Shown here: positions 33,673 to 42,671 of the stretch, one piece after another
Numbering within the stretch: position 1 is the stretch's first letter
How the letters are laid out: the number at the start of each line of letters is the position of its first letter
DNA from: Alkalihalophilus pseudofirmus
GTDB lineage: Bacteria; Bacillota; Bacilli; Bacillales; Bacillaceae_D
Length of the DNA: 64,000 nt
Direction: 5' to 3'
Assembly: GCF_029094545.1 (NCBI RefSeq)
Contig: NZ_CP117835.1
Span: 3,266,001-3,330,000 of the forward strand
Notes under the pieces: generated by a model
The model's input: only the letters and a program-made list of their open reading frames with translations
The model's database searches: none
Told to the model about the DNA's origin: nothing
Program-made: the position numbers and the translations under genes

Positions 33673-34194
33673 TTAATGGCTGTATGAAGGTCTGTCAAAT
33701 TGATATTGACCGTAAAGCAGCCGTACAATGTGGCTAAACATTTCCTTACGAGTCAGCATACCGGAAGTAAAGACTCCAACTGCACCTTCTTTGTGGCGGA
33801 TATGAGGATCTTGCATGAGCTCACTCATAATCACACCAAGCTCATAACCTTCTTTTAATTTTCGCTCAACATTAGAAGGCAATGGAATTTTGGCCCCACT
33901 GGCGATCCAAACTCCCCCCAAATGATCCGTTAATGCTCCCCAATTACATAGCATGATCCCATTAGGGGTTTCACAAACCCCTCCTTCAAGTCCAACAGCT
34001 ATTTTTGAGCCTGCTTCACTTAAGGCAAATTTCGCTCGATTAATGGCACCCTCCAAGGTTTCTTCTTCAGAGAAAGGTTGAGCTGACACACCCGACGGGG
34101 CATCAATACTAATGAACTCCAGTGGCTCACGAATAAGTGTATCCATTACAGCATGCACTTTGGCAGGATTTTTTGTGCCTATTGCTAGCTTCAT
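33673..34194 (-). CDS. DUF84 inosine/xanthosine triphosphatase
   Basis: 173 residues. NTPase family of E. coli YjjX: IGTKNPAKVHAV at the start, SGVSAQPFSEEETLEGAINRA in the middle, VGLEGGVC and KEGAVGVFT. These enzymes hydrolyse ITP and XTP and so clean the nucleotide pool. Length is right for the family. ATG 34194 has GGAGGTC upstream. It follows ytoP by 42 bp on the same strand and may share its transcript. Confidence 0.85.
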   Translation of the reverse strand: MKLAIGTKNPAKVHAVMDTLIREPLEFISIDAPSGVSAQPFSEEETLEGAINRAKFALSEAGSKIAVGLEGGVCETPNGIMLCNWGALTDHLGGVWIASGAKIPLPSNVERKLKEGYELGVIMSELMQDPHIRHKEGAVGVFTSGMLTRKEMFSHIVRLLYGQYQFDRPSYSH

Positions 34195-34236
34195 TTTTTC
34201 CGCTGACCTCCATGTATCTCTTCTACCAGTAACCGC

Positions 34237-35310
34237 TTAGACACCTTTTCTTATTTGTTCTAATGTGTTCTGATCTGTATTCTTCACTAATTTTACAATT
34301 AATTCTTTTGCCGCTGCATAATCATCAATATGAATAATGGAAGCTGCTGTATGAATGTAACGAGAACAAATACCAATTACCGCTGAAGGTACCCCGTCCC
34401 CTGACATATGCACACGTCCTGCATCCGTACCACCTTGCGAGATGAAATATTGGTATGGAATATTATGTGTTTCAGCAGTATCTAAAATAAATTCACGCAT
34501 GCCGCGGTGAGTCACCATCGTCCGATCTAAAATACGAAGAAGTGCTCCTTTTCCAAGGTGACCAAACGCATCTTTTCCGCCTGTCGCATCATTTGCTGGA
34601 CTCGCATCTAGCGCATAAAAAATATCAGGCTTTATCATTTGAGCAGAAGTCTGAGCTCCTCTTAGTCCAACCTCTTCTTGAACCGTAGCTCCTGAATAAA
34701 GCGTATTAGGAAGCTTTTCATTTTGTAGTTCTTTTAACAGCTCTATGGAAAGGCCTACCCCGTAACGATTATCCCATGCTTTTGCTAAGATTTTTTTATC
34801 GTTTGCCATAGGTGTAAACGGGCAAACCGGTACAATTTGCTGACCTGGCTTAATTCCTATTTTCTTAGCATCCTCTTTATCATCTGCACCAATATCGATA
34901 TACATATGTTTAATTTCCATTGGCTTCTTACGTTGAGATTCCTCTAGAAGATGAGGCGGTGTTGAGCCTATGACTCCGATAACCGGACCCGCATCAGTCA
35001 TAATCTGCACTCGCTGCGCAAGCAGCACTTGGCTCCACCAGCCGCCTAATGTTTGAAAGCGAATTAAGCCTTTATCATTAATAGATGTGACCATAAATCC
35101 AACTTCATCCATATGACCAGCTACCATAACCTTAGGACCTTCCGCGGCTCCCTTTTTCACACCAAAAATACTGCCTAGACGATCTTGCACAATGTCATCA
35201 GAATATTTCTCAAGCTCCCCCCGTACAAACTTACGAACATCGTGTTCAAATCCAGGGGCTCCTTGTAATTCTGTTAACGTTTTAAACATAGTAAGCGTTT
35301 CTTGATTCAT
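34237..35310 (-). CDS. ytoP: M42-family glutamyl aminopeptidase-like metallopeptidase YtoP
   Basis: 357 residues, the length of B. subtilis YtoP. Two-metal cytosolic aminopeptidase of the FrvX/PepA type. Metal-ligand and catalytic regions are [43 protein letters not shown] (catalytic Glu pair), ALDASPAND and a C-terminal [17 protein letters not shown] 35310 has AAAGGAGC upstream. Confidence 0.93.
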   Translation of the reverse strand: MNQETLTMFKTLTELQGAPGFEHDVRKFVRGELEKYSDDIVQDRLGSIFGVKKGAAEGPKVMVAGHMDEVGFMVTSINDKGLIRFQTLGGWWSQVLLAQRVQIMTDAGPVIGVIGSTPPHLLEESQRKKPMEIKHMYIDIGADDKEDAKKIGIKPGQQIVPVCPFTPMANDKKILAKAWDNRYGVGLSIELLKELQNEKLPNTLYSGATVQEEVGLRGAQTSAQMIKPDIFYALDASPANDATGGKDAFGHLGKGALLRILDRTMVTHRGMREFILDTAETHNIPYQYFISQGGTDAGRVHMSGDGVPSAVIGICSRYIHTAASIIHIDDYAAAKELIVKLVKNTDQNTLEQIRKGV

Positions 35311-35442
35311 GACAAGCTCCTTTCGATTCCCGAAAAATATATGTACATATTTATTTTATCTGAATCCTCTAGCAATTGCTACTTTGCCTAAATAAAACCT
35401 TCTTTTAAAAAAATGAATAAACAATGACTCATCTTATTTAAA

Positions 35443-35472
35443 TTGGAAAACGACAGAAAGTTTCTGTATACT
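35443..35472 (+). promoter_or_regulatory. Sigma-A promoter of ytzB
   Basis: TTGGAA (35443-35448), an 18-bp spacer and TATACT (35467-35472). The leader would be about 80 nt. Confidence 0.6.
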
Positions 35473-35558
35473 ATATCTAGTCTTAGTTGTTTTGAAAAAG
35501 TTAATGCTTCCTGAATATCACCTGACAAATCTAACGTAAGTGTGAAAGGATGATCATG

Positions 35559-35867
35559 ATGAGTATAAAACGTTTTGCATTAGGAGTCGGCATTGGCGTT
35601 GTTGCAGGGTACTTCCTACGTCCAAGCCTTGAAGCAGAAAAAGTATCACCTGAGAAAGCATTAAAAGAAGTGAAGAAAACCGTTTCGTCTACTCATGCCA
35701 TATCAGGATCATGGATTCATATGATTCCTGAAACAGTAGAAAGAGAAAATGTACGTGTGGAAGTATATCGTGGAGGAATTTCTACGACAACTGAATCGGG
35801 TACAGTACAATTCGAATTTCTAGCTGATACTAAGACTGGTACATTACTCGAGTTAAAAGCAGCATAA
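35559..35867 (+). CDS. ytzB: YtzB, small PepSY-like protein
   Basis: 102 residues. A hydrophobic N-terminus (FALGVGIGVVAGYFLR, about 4-19) may be a membrane anchor or signal segment. The rest (KALKEVKKTVSST, SGSWIHMIPE, VEVYRGGISTT, FEFLADTKTGTLLEL) has the appearance of a PepSY domain, an inhibitory or sorting module of secreted proteins. Three ATGs cluster at 35550, 35556 and 35559; the last has AAAGGA 8 nt upstream. Between ytoP and ytnP, as in B. subtilis. Confidence 0.82.
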   Translation: MSIKRFALGVGIGVVAGYFLRPSLEAEKVSPEKALKEVKKTVSSTHAISGSWIHMIPETVERENVRVEVYRGGISTTTESGTVQFEFLADTKTGTLLELKAA

Positions 35868-35877
35868 ATTAAAGAAT

Positions 35878-36010
35878 GAGACTGGGACTTAGTTGTTTAA
35901 CGAATGAGAAGGCAATGGGGCGAGTGCATATACACCGCTCCTGAAATATACTACGCTAAATTAGCGTATTGTTCCCTCATCAGATAAACACTTGCTTTTG
36001 TCCCAGCCTC
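35878..36010. ncRNA. Multibranched inverted-repeat element, candidate structured RNA
   Basis: Outer stem: GAGACTGGGAC (35878-35888) with GTCCCAGCCTC (36000-36010), one mismatch. Second helix: TGTTTA (35894-35899) with TAAACA (35985-35990). Third: ATGAG (35904-35908) with CTCAT (35976-35980). Inside, two hairpins: GGGGCGAGTG with CACCGCTCC (35917-35941), and TACGCTAA-A-TTAGCGTA (35952-35968). All arms are coaxial in one fold of about 133 nt. It fills the gap between convergent ytzB and ytnP but has no T-run. The GGCTGGGAC / GTCCCAGCC ends resemble repeats I remember from intergenic regions of several Firmicutes. Function unknown; strand of transcription undetermined. Confidence 0.6.
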
Positions 36011-36016
36011 TATTTA

Positions 36017-36874
36017 TTAGCTTGAATAAACGTATTGCTCACGTTCAATTGTCTCGACTATTTCTCCGTTTTCATTCCACTTTACCGCACGATATTTATA
36101 ATCATGGTAGAACAGATACCACGCGTCTTTTTCTTTACCGTGCGTTTGCCATTTCTGTTTATTGAAAATAGAATCCATTGGAAAATCATCATACGCGAGC
36201 ACCCAAAGAGGATTGGCATGAGCATGAGTCGGCATAATATCGGCTAAGTGAATAAATGTCTCCCCTCCATGTTCTAACACCAAGATACAGTGTCCAGCAC
36301 TATGACCGCCTGTATGGACTAATTTCACTCCCGGGATTGGCTCAATTTCTTCCTTGAACGTCTTTACCTGCTGTTCAATCGGCTTCCAATTTTGTTCCCA
36401 ATATGTATTTTGAGAGCGAACATTCGGATTTTTCATTTCATTCCATTCTGTTTCTGAAGTATAAATGACAGCGTTCTCAAAAGTAGGCACCCATTGACCA
36501 TCATCTTCCTTCGCAAGTCCTGATGCATGATCAAAGTGCATATGCGTCATAAGAACAATATCAATATCAGCTGTCGTCAAACCTAAATCTTTTAAATTAC
36601 CTTCAATAGAGGATTCTTCTTTAATTCCATAATTACGCTTTTGCTTATCTGAAAAACGACCATTTCCAATTCCTGATTCCATCAGAATGTTTTTCCCATC
36701 CTTTTGTATTAGAATTGGATCCGTTCGAAGTTCAATTTGATTATTTTCGTTATGCGGGTATTTACGGCTCCATAATGGTTTAGGTACAACACCAAACATC
36801 GCACCGCCATCCATATGAGTTACTCCCCCGTTTAACCAAGTCATCTTCATGCCATCTCTTTCTAAATTCTCCAC
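36017..36874 (-). CDS. ytnP: Metallo-beta-lactamase-fold lactonase YtnP
   Basis: 285 residues (B. subtilis YtnP has about 281). The zinc motif [10 protein letters not shown] is present, followed by [10 protein letters not shown] and [14 protein letters not shown], the further metal ligands. The protein hydrolyses N-acyl homoserine lactone-type or related lactone signals in B. subtilis, where it is described as quorum quenching. It is cytoplasmic, with no signal peptide. The start is GTG 36874 with AAAGGAGGGG 6 nt upstream; the longer frame to 36922 has no such site. The open frame ends at the structured element at 35878-36010. Confidence 0.88.
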   Translation of the reverse strand: MENLERDGMKMTWLNGGVTHMDGGAMFGVVPKPLWSRKYPHNENNQIELRTDPILIQKDGKNILMESGIGNGRFSDKQKRNYGIKEESSIEGNLKDLGLTTADIDIVLMTHMHFDHASGLAKEDDGQWVPTFENAVIYTSETEWNEMKNPNVRSQNTYWEQNWKPIEQQVKTFKEEIEPIPGVKLVHTGGHSAGHCILVLEHGGETFIHLADIMPTHAHANPLWVLAYDDFPMDSIFNKQKWQTHGKEKDAWYLFYHDYKYRAVKWNENGEIVETIEREQYVYSS

Positions 36875-37022
36875 AGGAAACCCCTCCTTTGATTCATTCT
36901 TCTTTATTTTATCACAATTCACACTCTAAACACTCTGTGTTTTTGCGAGGCGTTCACTCTATCCATTATGTGAAATCTTTTTTCAAGCCGCCTAGTATTT
37001 TCTTAAAAGTTAATAGGCCATA

Positions 37023-37058
37023 AAAAAACACTGTGACTGCTTTAAAGCCACAATGTTT
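37023..37058 (-). terminator. Terminator of the acyl-CoA ligase gene
   Basis: On the minus strand an imperfect stem AAACATTGTGGC / CAGTCACAGTGTTT around TTTAAAG, followed by seven T. Confidence 0.75.
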
Positions 37059-37090
37059 GAATTTTCATGAGTTTATAAGACTACCTTTTT

Positions 37091-38566
37091 TTATACTGCC
37101 TCTGTAAACAACTTCTTCTTATCCACCTTCCCTACTGGTGTTTTTGGTAATTCCTCAACAAAAGTTATTCGCTTCGGAATTTTGTATCGCCCTAATGTTC
37201 GTTGACAATGAGCCAGCAGTTCCTCTTCTGACAGCGTAAAGTTTTTCTTTACTACAATAAACGCACTCACTACCTCGCCCCACTTTTCATCAGCGAGTCC
37301 AACGACTGCTACTTCAGAAACAGCCGGGTGCTCGTTTAGAACATGTTCAACTTCTAGGGGATAAACATTTTCTCCTCCGGTAATAATCATATCTTTCTTT
37401 CGTCCAACAATGTAAAAATAGCCTTCCTTGTCTCTTCTACCTAAATCACCAGTATGAAGCCAACCATTTATTACTGTATTAGTGGTTATCTCAGGCTTTT
37501 GCCAGTATGAATCAAAGACATGAAGACCACGGATGCATATTTCACCCACCTCATCATGGTCAGCCTCTTCTCCATTTTCTTTGATGATTTTCACCTCATT
37601 ATAAAGCATCGGTTTTCCAACGGATCCTCGTTTTGAAACAGCTTCGCTTGGGTCGATGAAAAAGTTATTCGGGCCAGCCTCTGTTAGTCCGTATCCTTCC
37701 TTAAAGGCAAGCCCTTTTTTTTGAAACGCTTTATATATGACATAGGAGCAAGGGGCACCCCCAGAAAGAAAGGTATGCACTGAACGAAACGTAGCCTCTT
37801 TAAAGCTCGGTGCTTTGATGAGGAGATGATACATCGTCGGGACAAGTAAAATAACGGTGCATTGGAATTCTTCAATTAATTGAATCGTTTTCTCGCCATC
37901 AAACTGGTCTGATAATATCACGGTGCCCCCTATGTGAAGGATAGGTAAGGATAGGGCGTTCAACCCTCCTGTATGAAACATCGGCAAGCTCGTTATCGTT
38001 TTGTCATCGCTCGTTAAGCCCCAGCTTGTAATAGTATTGATCATATTAAAAAAAACAGATTGATGAGTTAATACGACTCCCTTAGGTAAACCTGTTGTCC
38101 CCCCTGTGTAAATTAAGAGCAGCGGGTCAGAGTCGGATATCTCCTCCTTTTTACAAGGAGCGGCTTTTGCAATCCATTCTTTATATTCTTGGTTTAACTG
38201 TACACTCGGAACCCCCCCATCAACTAATGAGATGAAGATTTCATCAACAAAAACTAAGCTCGGCTCACAATCAGAAAAAATATAAGCCAGCTCGGTGGAT
38301 GAAAGACGCCAGTTCAACGGAACAAAAATAGCTCCAAGCTTTGTAGCGGCAAATAGTAAATCAAAATAACTAATATGGTTTGGTGAAAGTAAAGCGATCC
38401 TGTCCCCCTTTTTAATGCCACGCTGCTGCAACATTCCAGCTAATCGCTCGGCTCGTTCATTTAACTCCTGATATGTCCATCGTTCTTTCGTGCTTCCATC
38501 AATAATAGCAATATTCCAAGGGGTAAGCTGTGCTCTTTTGCATAACCAATCCTGCTCCCAACTCAT
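37091..38566 (-). CDS. AMP-forming acyl-CoA ligase
   Basis: 491 residues, ANL superfamily. Motifs: YTGGTTGLPKGVVLTH (P-loop, about 160-175), FKEGYGLTEAGPNNFF, LHTGDLGRRDKEGYFYIVGRKKDMIITGGENVYPLEVE and the catalytic C-terminal lysine in PKTPVGKVDKKK. It activates a carboxylic acid to its CoA thioester through an acyl-adenylate. Chain length or aromatic preference cannot be read off. It follows the nine-gene operon on the same strand but is separated from it by a terminator at 38639-38665. The initiator is ATG 38566 with GAGGAG upstream. Confidence 0.85.
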   Translation of the reverse strand: MSWEQDWLCKRAQLTPWNIAIIDGSTKERWTYQELNERAERLAGMLQQRGIKKGDRIALLSPNHISYFDLLFAATKLGAIFVPLNWRLSSTELAYIFSDCEPSLVFVDEIFISLVDGGVPSVQLNQEYKEWIAKAAPCKKEEISDSDPLLLIYTGGTTGLPKGVVLTHQSVFFNMINTITSWGLTSDDKTITSLPMFHTGGLNALSLPILHIGGTVILSDQFDGEKTIQLIEEFQCTVILLVPTMYHLLIKAPSFKEATFRSVHTFLSGGAPCSYVIYKAFQKKGLAFKEGYGLTEAGPNNFFIDPSEAVSKRGSVGKPMLYNEVKIIKENGEEADHDEVGEICIRGLHVFDSYWQKPEITTNTVINGWLHTGDLGRRDKEGYFYIVGRKKDMIITGGENVYPLEVEHVLNEHPAVSEVAVVGLADEKWGEVVSAFIVVKKNFTLSEEELLAHCQRTLGRYKIPKRITFVEELPKTPVGKVDKKKLFTEAV

Positions 38567-38638
38567 TTACACTCCTCCTCTGCTTTCTTCGCTTAGGTTC
38601 AGTGTATAAAATGGACGTAACAGTCTAGTAACAAAAAA

Positions 38639-38665
38639 CCCCTTTTCGTTTAAACCGAAAAGAGG
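38639..38665 (-). terminator. Terminator between alpha/beta hydrolase and acyl-CoA ligase
   Basis: On the minus strand CCTCTTTTCG pairs with CGAAAAGGGG (one mismatch), loop GTTTAAA, then TTTTTT. The hydrolase stop codon (38650-38652) is in the loop region. Confidence 0.85.
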
Positions 38666-39558
38666 CTCGTTTCCTTCTTTTTTAGAAAATCTTCCATAAC
38701 CTTTGTTACTTGTGCTAAATCATCAATGAGCGGAGAGTGTCCGCAATCTTTTAATCTTACATAATATGCTCGCTCTCCCAAATCTTCTATTAATTCTTTA
38801 GTCATTATTTCAGAAATGACTAAATCATGCTCACCCCATAAAATCAGTACGGGCTGCGAGATATTATTCACTTCTCCACTTCCTTCTACCAATCCATTAT
38901 GATGTTCACTCATATTAAATGTATTAAGCGCATAATATACATCTGCTAGATTTTTTTGGGTACACATGTCATCAATATATTTCTGATAGCGTTCTTCACT
39001 CGGCTGATTCATTGTATAAATTAAGGACTCCCATATTTGCTTAAGTAAAACGGTATTACGTGTTAAGTAGGCCTCTTCAATTGGAATCGTCCTTACCGGA
39101 TCAGCCGCTATCGCTTCCTTCGTCTCCAACCGTTCGAGACGACCTTCTTCTATCTGTTGATAATATGGATAGCCTCTTGTAGATGCAGAGGCGAGTAGTA
39201 CGACACGCCGTACCTGCTTTTCCTCTCTAGCTGCTACCTGAAGAGCGACTGCGCCACCTGTTGACCAACCGATTAAATCACAGGAAGCTATTTCTAGCTT
39301 TGAGAGAACTTCTCGAATGTCTTCAGCAAAATCTTCAATTGAATCAACTGCTCTATGATAGGTCGACTCACCAAAACCTCGCATATCAATCGCATACACT
39401 TTAAAGGTTGGATCAAGGCTTTCTAAGAGGAGATCCCAGTGCAGTGATGACGTCATATTACCGTGTAAAAGTACAACAACATCAGTTCCCCCTTCTCGTT
39501 CTCGATATGCAATTCGTTCTCCAATGTTTAAGTCCACATATTTAAGCTGAATGTTCAT
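38650..39558 (-). CDS. Alpha/beta hydrolase (second of the cluster)
   Basis: 302 residues. Alpha/beta-hydrolase fold: oxyanion LLHGNMTSSLHW (about 27-38), DMRGFGEST, nucleophile elbow GWSTGG (about 100-105), acid ILWGEHDLV and the catalytic His in CGHSPL. It resembles C-C bond or ester hydrolases acting on small acids; the substrate is unknown. ATG 39558 has AGGTGGAG 5 nt upstream and overlaps the ketosynthase-like gene by 17 bp. A longer frame to 39648 is rejected because it lies inside that gene. Last gene before the terminator of the operon. Confidence 0.85.
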   Translation of the reverse strand: MNIQLKYVDLNIGERIAYREREGGTDVVVLLHGNMTSSLHWDLLLESLDPTFKVYAIDMRGFGESTYHRAVDSIEDFAEDIREVLSKLEIASCDLIGWSTGGAVALQVAAREEKQVRRVVLLASASTRGYPYYQQIEEGRLERLETKEAIAADPVRTIPIEEAYLTRNTVLLKQIWESLIYTMNQPSEERYQKYIDDMCTQKNLADVYYALNTFNMSEHHNGLVEGSGEVNNISQPVLILWGEHDLVISEIMTKELIEDLGERAYYVRLKDCGHSPLIDDLAQVTKVMEDFLKKKETSLFSV

Positions 39559-40594
39559 GTTTCTCCACCTTCCCTTCATCCCAAATGATCGTCGTAGCTC
39601 CCCATGCATAACCAATACCAGCACTAACAAGAACAACAATATCTCCACTCTTAAGCATGCCGGCTTTTTCGGCTAATTCTAAGGATAGAATTTGATCGAT
39701 CTGACCCAGATGTCCGTAATGGTCCAAGTAAATCGATTGCTCTTGAGTTAAGCCTAGTTCGTTTAGGATATAGTCATGGGCAGATTTTTTCATATGAAGC
39801 ATCGCAACGTAGTCGATATCGCCAACAGAATAACCGCTTTTTTCAAGGGACGATTTAATGACAGTAATAAAATTAGCCATTGAATTCTCCGCTAATCTCT
39901 CCTTCATACTTACAGGATCGATAACATCTAAATAGTTCTGCTTTTGCTCCAGTGCTGCTGGTGACAGCGGTTGTTTAGTCCCGCCTGCTGGTACAACTAC
40001 GTCCTCAGAAAAGGCGCCGTCTGTTATAAGTTTTGTTTCAAGCAGACGGTGTCTATGAGCACCCTTTTTTAATACAATAGCTCCGCCCCCAGCTGCAAGA
40101 TTATACATGAAACGAGTTCTTGGATTCGCATAATCGATAAAATCTACATTTCTGTAGCCTCCAGCAAGCAATACGGTTCTTACTGTGTCATCTGACTTCA
40201 TTAAAGATTTAGCAAGGTTCAGCGCCATAATTGTCGTCCCGCAGCGTAAGGCTACATCAAATGCCCATGCATTGATTGCACCAATACCCTCCTGAAGCTT
40301 AATCGCAGCCGTCCAGAGCGGATACTCTTTATGCTCTTCACCGATGTAAATAATGACATCTATATCAGCAGCATTGATTTGTGCTTTTTGTAAAGCTTTT
40401 TCGGCCGCCCAGATGCCCATTTGGCATGTGTGATCGTTTATACCAGGAATTGTTTTTTCAACGATCCCAAGCTTTTCTTGTACAATTCCAATCGGTAAGT
40501 TGGCAGCTTGAGCTAGTTCTGATGCAGTCATTCTTTCTTCGGGTAAATAAATACCTGTCGCTATAATTCCTATCTTCTCTACTTCTAGATTCAT
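39542..40594 (-). CDS. Ketosynthase III-like enzyme with altered active site
   Basis: 350 residues, thiolase superfamily, FabH-like. Catalytic Cys118 is in VALRCGTTIMAL and His267 in AMLHMKKSAHDYI, replacing the usual HQAN. At the third catalytic place, where FabH has YGNTSAAS, it reads YGHLGQID, so the Asn is His295. The end GIGYAWGATTIIW is FabH-like. It probably does condensing or cleaving chemistry on an acyl-CoA, not housekeeping fatty-acid initiation; this is inference from the altered residue and the transporter/ligase context. ATG 40594 overlaps the stop of the preceding 52-residue ORF (ATGA). Confidence 0.8.
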   Translation of the reverse strand: MNLEVEKIGIIATGIYLPEERMTASELAQAANLPIGIVQEKLGIVEKTIPGINDHTCQMGIWAAEKALQKAQINAADIDVIIYIGEEHKEYPLWTAAIKLQEGIGAINAWAFDVALRCGTTIMALNLAKSLMKSDDTVRTVLLAGGYRNVDFIDYANPRTRFMYNLAAGGGAIVLKKGAHRHRLLETKLITDGAFSEDVVVPAGGTKQPLSPAALEQKQNYLDVIDPVSMKERLAENSMANFITVIKSSLEKSGYSVGDIDYVAMLHMKKSAHDYILNELGLTQEQSIYLDHYGHLGQIDQILSLELAEKAGMLKSGDIVVLVSAGIGYAWGATTIIWDEGKVEKHEHSA

Positions 40595-40749
40595 AGATGC
40601 ATCACCTGCTTAATATAATCCATTGCCTCTTCTAAACTAGCGCAAACGTATTCTTCTTCTGTTTGAACATGCTTAATCTTTATCCGCATCGTATCATGCG
40701 GATGGAAACGTAAAATAAAGGACGAAACAACTTGGTCAAGGACTTCCAT
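40591..40749 (-). CDS. Small protein, 52 residues, in the Liv/ketosynthase operon
   Basis: A 53-codon frame between livM and the ketosynthase gene. It begins 16 bp after livM and its stop overlaps the next start (ATGA), so it sits in a tight operon with no room for anything else. The sequence is MEVLDQVVSSFILRFHPHDT then MRIKIKHVQTEEEYVC and LEEAMDYIKQVMHL: basic middle, acidic helix at the end, no membrane segment. GGGAG lies 11 nt before ATG 40749; GTG 40752 is 8 nt away and may be the real start. I do not recognise the family. It could be a partner subunit of the ketosynthase. Confidence 0.65.
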   Translation of the reverse strand: MEVLDQVVSSFILRFHPHDTMRIKIKHVQTEEEYVCASLEEAMDYIKQVMHL

Positions 40750-40765
40750 CACTATCACTGCTCCC

Positions 40766-41791
40766 TTAGCTAAAGGTATCTTTTACCGCACCAGCTTCCA
40801 TTTCTTTTCTGAGCTTTTCTTTCTTTTTATATTGGCGTTTATCCCACCAATGCTTCGTCGTTCCAACAATCCCTTTTGGGAAAAACATAACCACTAAAAT
40901 GAAGATTATGCCAAATAAAATGACCCAACGCTCAAAAATCCAATGTACTTTTGCTAAGTCCATTAATCCATGACGAGCAAGCTCAATGATTGCTGCCCCC
41001 ACTACGGAGCCAAATAGTGTACCGACCCCGCCAATTATTGTAATTAACAATACATCAAGCGAGAGCTCAACAGATAATACAGCTGTATTAACAAAACGTA
41101 AGCTCATTGCATATAGGATTCCAGCCAGCCCAGCAACCATTCCCGCTACAACATTGGCAATAACTTTATAGTGCATCACTTTAAAGCCAAGTGATTCGAC
41201 ACGAGGCTCATTTTCACGAATGGCCTGTAATACCTTTCCCATCGGTGATTGAGTGAAGCGATCAAGAAAAATATACGTACCGACTAACAGAACAAGGGCG
41301 ATTAAATAAAAAGAAACCCGGTCCCGGAAAAGCTCTGGTACAACGAATGTAAAGCCATCGTTTCCCATTGTAAGAGAACGCCATTTCTCAGCTGTGACTA
41401 AAAACAAACTAGATACTGCAAGCGTTAGCATTGCAAAAAAGTGACTTTTTAATCTGAGCGTGAGAATACCGACCAGATAACTTACTATTCCTGTAATAAT
41501 CAGTGTAAGCACTATCGCTATGAAAAAAGCGGGCATTGTAGAGCCAAACATTTTCAAGCAGATAGCGACTGTATAGGCACCTATTCCAAAGAACATCGCA
41601 TGACCAAAAGAAACAATGCCAGTGTATCCGAGTAAGATGTCATAGCTCATCGCAAAAACAGCAAAAATAAAAATTTGAGTGAGCATAATTAGTGCTGTAC
41701 GCGAATCACTCACAAATGGAAATATAGCTAAACCTATAGCTAAAACAAGTAAAGTTAGTTTGAAGCGAGAGAGTTTTTGGAGGCTTTTCAT
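40766..41791 (-). CDS. livM: Branched-chain amino-acid-type ABC permease (LivM-like)
   Basis: 341 residues, about nine to ten membrane segments. The family loop GxNEPRVESLGFKVMHYKVIANVVAGMVAGLAG near residue 195 is present (LQAIRENEPRVESLG), and the C-terminus is basic. It forms the membrane channel with LivH for an HAAT-type ABC importer. Substrates of such systems include amino acids, short-chain amides, urea and aromatic acids. Starts 4 bp inside the livH stop (ATGA). The adjacent degradation genes suggest that it serves a carboxylate. Confidence 0.9.
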   Translation of the reverse strand: MKSLQKLSRFKLTLLVLAIGLAIFPFVSDSRTALIMLTQIFIFAVFAMSYDILLGYTGIVSFGHAMFFGIGAYTVAICLKMFGSTMPAFFIAIVLTLIITGIVSYLVGILTLRLKSHFFAMLTLAVSSLFLVTAEKWRSLTMGNDGFTFVVPELFRDRVSFYLIALVLLVGTYIFLDRFTQSPMGKVLQAIRENEPRVESLGFKVMHYKVIANVVAGMVAGLAGILYAMSLRFVNTAVLSVELSLDVLLITIIGGVGTLFGSVVGAAIIELARHGLMDLAKVHWIFERWVILFGIIFILVVMFFPKGIVGTTKHWWDKRQYKKKEKLRKEMEAGAVKDTFS

Positions 41792-42657
41792 CGAACCGCC
41801 TCCTTCATGCCCATGATTCCAGATGGTTTAAAAATTAAAACGGCAAGCATGATTAAAAAGTTAACAGCAAGCGCAATATCCGGTGCGTAGTATCCAGCAT
41901 AAGCGCCGAGCAAACCGACAATAATCGCCGCAACCATCGAACCAAGCACACTGCCCATTCCACCGATGACAACAACAATAAAGGCTAAAATTCCGTATTC
42001 TAATCCAATTTCTGCATAAATAACCCCTGAATAAGGACCAAATAAAACTCCTGCTAATCCTGCCATTGCAGCGCCAAGCATAAAAACAAATAAGAATACT
42101 TTACGAATATTAATTCCAAGCGATTGAACCATTTCTTTATCCATAACTCCTGCTCGCACAATGAGACCAATCTTTGTTCGGTTTAATAAGAAAAGCAACC
42201 CGAGAAATACGATCAATCCTACAGCAATGATAAACAATCGGTATTTAATTAAGTAAAGCCCTCCAATTTCCCAGCTACCTTGAAGCCAAAGCGGTGCCTG
42301 AGCTTGCAATATGTTAGGTCCCCAGAATACTTTCACGACCTCACTCAAGACGAGCATCGCCCCTAAGGTAATCAGTAATTGTTGAATATGATTTCCATAC
42401 ACAGGCTTGATGATAAAACGTTCGAGTAAGTATCCAAGCACCATTCCAATGACCAGTGCTGCTAAGATTCCTGCTAAAAAGCTTCCTGTAGTTGTATAGG
42501 CCCAAATTCCAGCATAGGCTCCCCATAAAAACAAAGCACCATGGGCAAAATTTAATACATCCATTAATCCAAAGATGAGCGTTAAACCTGCTGCTAAAAG
42601 AAAAATCAGCATGCCTGTTGCCAACCCATTAATTGTTATATTTGCAATCGTTTCCAC
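41788..42657 (-). CDS. livH: Branched-chain amino-acid-type ABC permease (LivH-like)
   Basis: 289 residues, about eight membrane segments. Family markers are LTLIFGLMDVLNFAHGALF near the start, RTKIGLIVRAGVMDKEMVQSLGIN and VIGGMGSVLGSMVAA. Forms the permease dimer with LivM. It follows livF by 14 bp and overlaps livM by 4 bp. Confidence 0.92.
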   Translation of the reverse strand: METIANITINGLATGMLIFLLAAGLTLIFGLMDVLNFAHGALFLWGAYAGIWAYTTTGSFLAGILAALVIGMVLGYLLERFIIKPVYGNHIQQLLITLGAMLVLSEVVKVFWGPNILQAQAPLWLQGSWEIGGLYLIKYRLFIIAVGLIVFLGLLFLLNRTKIGLIVRAGVMDKEMVQSLGINIRKVFLFVFMLGAAMAGLAGVLFGPYSGVIYAEIGLEYGILAFIVVVIGGMGSVLGSMVAAIIVGLLGAYAGYYAPDIALAVNFLIMLAVLIFKPSGIMGMKEAVR

Positions 42658-42671
42658 CTATATCACTCCTT

